Below, piece after piece: positions 60,501 through 64,000 of a stretch of DNA of 64,000 bases (the first letter of the stretch is position 1; every line of letters starts with the position of its first letter). This DNA is from Liolophura sinensis (taxonomy: Eukaryota; Mollusca; Polyplacophora; Chitonida; Chitonidae), in the NCBI RefSeq assembly GCF_032854445.1, contig NW_027018012.1, forward strand, positions 59,984 to 123,983, given 5' to 3'. The translations under genes were made by a program, and so were the position numbers. Below the pieces are notes generated by a model, which had not been told where the DNA came from, did not search any database, and worked only from the letters and a program-made list of their open reading frames with translations.

Positions 60501-63500
60501 AGCCCAGAAGACCTGAAATCTTTGGGCCAAGCCCATTTAACTCACCCAGCAATTGCCTTACTTCTAAGTACAAGACAATCTCAATGTCTTTATCTACGTG
60601 TAGAAAAACCACACCATTTGTACATAAAAAACACAAGGCACTTGATACAGTCTGCTGTAAAAAGTACAACTAAACACTGACCCACATTTATAAGGTGCCA
60701 AAAGATGCGGAATTGGGCCAGGCATCGGCAGCTGTTAAAAAATTGCAAATATCCCTGGTTTCCATGGAGTAAGAGCCGTTGCTGGGCACGTGATTATGAC
60801 ATCAATGATCATTGAACTGTCGCTACAGCCAAAAGTATTGGTCGGAGAGCAACGCGGTTTGCACCATTCGATTTCTCGTCACAAAATACGTCGGATTAGC
60901 CTCTTACCAGCAGCACTGGAACAGTTTTTCCACTTTTGCATTTTTGCCTGGTCTTTTTGTTAATTGAAATCGGCTACACTGTACTTTGTACAATCGCGAC
61001 TGGTCATTACTATATTCAACTTTTGACTATAAGTTATGTGCCCTTCGGTAGCCCAGAAGACGTCAAATCTTTGGGCTAAGCCCATTTAACTCACCCAGCA
61101 ATTGTCTTACTTCTAAGTGCAAGACAATCTCAATGTCTTTATCTACGTGTAGAAAAGCCACACCATTTGTACGTGAAAAAAAAAAGGTACTTGATACAGT
61201 CTGCTGTAAAAAGTACAACTAAACACTGACCCACTTCAGTAAGGTGCCAAAAGATGCGGAATTGAGCCAGGCATCGGCAGCTGTTAAAAAATTTTAAAGT
61301 TCCCTGGTTTCCATGGAGTAAGAGCCGTTGCTGGGCACGGGATTATGACATAAATGATCATTCAATTGTCACTACAGGCAAAAGTATTGGTCGGAGAGCA
61401 ACGCAGTTTGCACCATTCGATTTCTCGTCACAAAATACGTCGGATTAGCCTCTTACCAGCAGAACTGGAACAGTTTTTCTACTTTTGCATTTTTACCTGG
61501 TCTTCTTGTTTATTGAATTCGGCTACACTGTACTCTGTACAATCGCGACTGGTCATTACTATATTCAACTTTTGACTATAAGTTATGTGCCCTTCGGTAG
61601 CCCAGAAGACGTCAAATCTTTGGGCTAAGCCCATTTAACTCACCCAGCAATTGTCTTACTTCTAAGTCCAAGAAAATCTCAATGTCTTTATCTACGTGTA
61701 GAAAAACCACACCATTTGTACGTGAAAAACACAAGGTACTTGATACAGTCTGCTGTAAAAAGTACAACTGACCACAGACCCACATGAATAAGGTGCCAAA
61801 AGATGCGGAATTGAGCCAGGTATCGGCAGCTGTTGAAAAATTGCAAATTTCCCTGGTTTCCATGGAGTAAGAGCCGTTGCTGGGCACGTGATTATGACAT
61901 AAATGATCATTCAATTGTCACTACAGCCAAACGTATTGGTCGGAGAGCAACGCGGTTTGCACCATTCGATTTCTCGTCACAAAATACGTCGGATTAGCCT
62001 CTTACCAGCAGCACTGGAACAGTTTTTGCACTTTTCCATTTTTGCCTGGTCTTTTTGTTAATTGAAATCGGCTACACTGTACTCTGTACAATCGCGACTG
62101 GTCATTACTATATTCAACTTTTGACTATAAGTTATGTGCCCTTCGGTAGCCCAGAAGATCTGAAATCTTTGGGCTAAGCCCATTTAACTCACCCAGCAAT
62201 TGCGTTACTTCTAAGTGCAAGAAAATCTCAATGTCTTTATCTACGTGTAGAAAAACCACACCATTTGTACGTGATAAACACAAGGTACTTGATACAGTCT
62301 GCTGTAAAAAGTACAACTGAACACTGACCCACTTCAGTAAGGTGCCAAAAGATGCGGAATTGAGCCAGGCATTGGCAGGTGTTGAAAAATTGCAAATATC
62401 CCTGGTTTCCATGGAGTAAGAGCCGTTGCTGGGCACGTGATTATGACATAAATGATCATTCAATTGTCACTACAGCCAAAAGTATTGGTCGGAGAGCAAC
62501 GCGGTTTGCACCATTCAATTTCTCGTCACAAAATACGTCGGATTAGCCTCTTACCAGCAGCACTGGAACAGTTTTTGCACTTTTGCATTTTTGCCTGGTC
62601 TTTTTGTTAATTGAAATCGGCTACACTGTACTCTGTACAATCGCGAGTGGTCATTACTATATTCAACTTTTGACTATAAGTTATGTGCCCTTCGGTAGCC
62701 CAGAAGACGTGAAATCTTTGGGCCAAGCCCATTTAACTCACCCAGCAATTGTCTTACTTCTAAGTCCAAGACAATCTCAATGTCTTTATCTACGTGTAGA
62801 AAAACCAGACCATTTGTACATAAAAAACACAAGGTACTTGATACAGTCTGCTGTAAAAAGTACAACTAAACACTGACCCACATTTATAAGGTGCCAAAAG
62901 ATGCGGAATTGGGCCAGGCATCGGCAGCTGTTAAAAAATTGCAAATATCCCTGGTTTCCATGGAGTAAGAGCCGTTGCTGTGCAGGTGATTATGGCATCA
63001 ATGATCATTCAATTGTCGCTACAGCCAAACGTATTGGTCGGAGAGCAACGCGGATTACACCATTCGATTTCTCGTCACAAAATACGTCGGATTAGCCTCT
63101 TACCAGCAGCACTGGAACAGTTTTTCCACTTTTGCATTTTTGCCTGGTCTTTTTGTTAATTGAAATCGGCTACACTGTACTCTGTACAATCGCGACTGGT
63201 CATTACTATATTCAACTTTTGACTATAAGTTATGTGCCCTTCGGTAGCCCAGAAGACCTGAAATCTTTGGGCTCAGCCCATTTAACTCACCCAGCAATTG
63301 TCTTACTTCTAAGTGCAAGACAATCTCAATGTCTTTATCTACGTGTAGAAAAAACCACACCATTTGTACATAAAAAACACAAGGTACTTGATACAGTCTG
63401 CTGTAAAAAGTACAACTAAACACTGACCCCACATTTATAAGGTGCCAAAAGATGCGGAACTGGGCCAGGCATCGGCAGCTGTTAAAAAATTGCAAATATC

Positions 63501-63586
63501 CCTGGTTTCCATGTAGTAAGAGCCGTTGCTGGGCACGTGATTATGACATCAATATTCATTGATTTGTCGCTACAGCCAAAAGTATT
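57545..63586. repeat. Monomers 105-115, with a 4-monomer periodicity
   Basis: Units 58643 and 59192 match 60840 and 61389 with a shift of 2197 bp (GTAGAAAAGCCACACC, then GCGCAAAGTATTGG-type starts with GTCTTCTTGTTTATTG). The unit at 59741 shares GTCTTCTTGTTTATTG with its neighbour at 59192. Unit 57545 shares GGATTTGCATTTTACC with the unit at 15023, 42.5 kb away, showing that rare alleles are spread over long distances. The last unit, 63036-63586, is 551 bp because of two single-base gains (GAAAAAACC and GACCCCACA). Confidence 0.82.
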
Positions 63587-64000
63587 GGTCGGAGAACAAG
63601 GCGGTTTGCACATTCGATTTCTCGTCACAAAATACGTCGGACTAGCCTCTTACCAGCAGCACTGGAACAGTTTTTCCACTTTTGCATTTTTACCTGGTCT
63701 TTTTGTTAATTGAAATCGGCTACACTGTACTTTGTACAATCGCGACTGGTCATTACTATATTCAACTTTTGACTATAAGTTATGTGCCCTTCGGTAGCCC
63801 AGAGACGTCAAATCTTTGGGCTAAGCCCATTTAACTCACCCAGCAATTGTCTTACTTCTAAGTGCAAGACAATCTCAATGTCTTTATCTACGTGTAGAAA
63901 AGCCACACCATTTGTACGTGAAAAACACAAGGTACTTGATACAGTCTGCTGTAAAAAGTACAACTAAACACTGACCCACTTCAGTAAGGTGCCAAAAGAT
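63587..64000. repeat. Partial monomer at right edge
   Basis: The last unit begins GGTCGGAGAACAAGGCGG and is cut by the window end after 414 bp, within the word AAGGTGCCAAAAGAT. It contains GTAGAAAAGCCACACC, the marker also at 56471, 58955 and 61151, and has one-base losses (GCACATTCG, CCCAGAGACG). The array continues beyond the window. Confidence 0.95.

Larger units (their letters stand above)
1..64000. repeat. 549-bp satellite DNA tandem array (whole window)
   Basis: The anchor word GGTCGGAGAGCAACGCGG (with minor variants such as AGTCGG or GATCGG) recurs at positions 1, 550, 1099, 1649, 2198, 2747 and so on to 63587. The spacing is exactly 549 bp in most cases. I located 116 anchors, giving 115 complete units and a 414-bp partial unit. 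All units lie in the same orientation with no spacer or foreign insertion. Exceptions to 549 bp are two 648-bp units, one 834-bp unit, four 543-bp units, and scattered changes of a few bases. Divergence between copies is mostly by substitution. This is satellite organisation maintained by unequal exchange or conversion, which is well established for such arrays. Its chromosomal location, and any centromeric role, cannot be read from the sequence. Confidence 0.98.

Noticed and set aside
1-64000. CRISPR array
   Set aside because: The repeats are about 549 bp, directly adjoining, with no unique spacers and no cas genes.
1-64000. Ribosomal DNA, histone or other tandem gene cluster
   Set aside because: The unit is too short and contains no recognisable rRNA, snRNA or conserved protein sequence.
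1-64000. Telomeric repeats or microsatellite blocks
   Set aside because: No short-unit runs were seen beyond homopolymers of up to about ten bases.

Overview
The whole window is one uninterrupted tandem array of a single satellite repeat. The basic monomer is 549 bp and about 41% G+C (hand count on the first copy). It is repeated head to tail in one orientation: 115 complete units plus a 414-bp partial unit at the right edge. Neither edge of the array is reached, so it is longer than 64 kb. No gene, RNA gene, mobile element, CRISPR array or unique-sequence island was found.

The organism is almost certainly a eukaryote, because tens of kilobases of pure satellite with higher-order structure are typical of centromeric, pericentromeric or other heterochromatin. 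I do not recognise the monomer, so I name no species. CpG is only mildly depleted in the first monomer (about 17 by hand count), which weakly suggests a lightly methylated genome such as many invertebrates; this is inference.

Layout: 1-2.7 kb is a block whose near copy lies at 7.3-10.3 kb. At 2.7-6.2 kb, two units carry the same 106-bp internal duplication. 6.2-8.4 kb is a tandem dimer. 8.4-12.3 kb is mixed. A 12.3-15.0 kb block reappears, amplified as a 4-mer, at 23.3-28.7 kb. 15.1-20.6 kb is a near-identical tandem pair of a 5-monomer unit, overlapping a 3-monomer unit at 19.7-23.0 kb. 28.2-34.2 kb is mixed. 34.2-41.9 kb is dense in single-base indels and looks like poorly polished assembly. 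42.5-50.3 kb has three copies of a 4-monomer unit tagged by a 6-bp deletion. 50.7-56.2 kb is mixed. 56.2-64 kb holds an 834-bp chimeric unit and a further 4-monomer repeat.

Three monomer sub-families (here A, B and C) are interspersed and differ mainly in the last third of the unit. Every monomer carries a cluster of dyad symmetries. 549 is a multiple of three, so reading frames stay in phase between copies and produce many recurring 60-114-codon open frames. I regard these as by-products of the repeat, not genes. I saw no convincing new biological system. The notable content is the satellite itself, its layered amplification history, its dyad cluster, and an internal assembly-quality problem.
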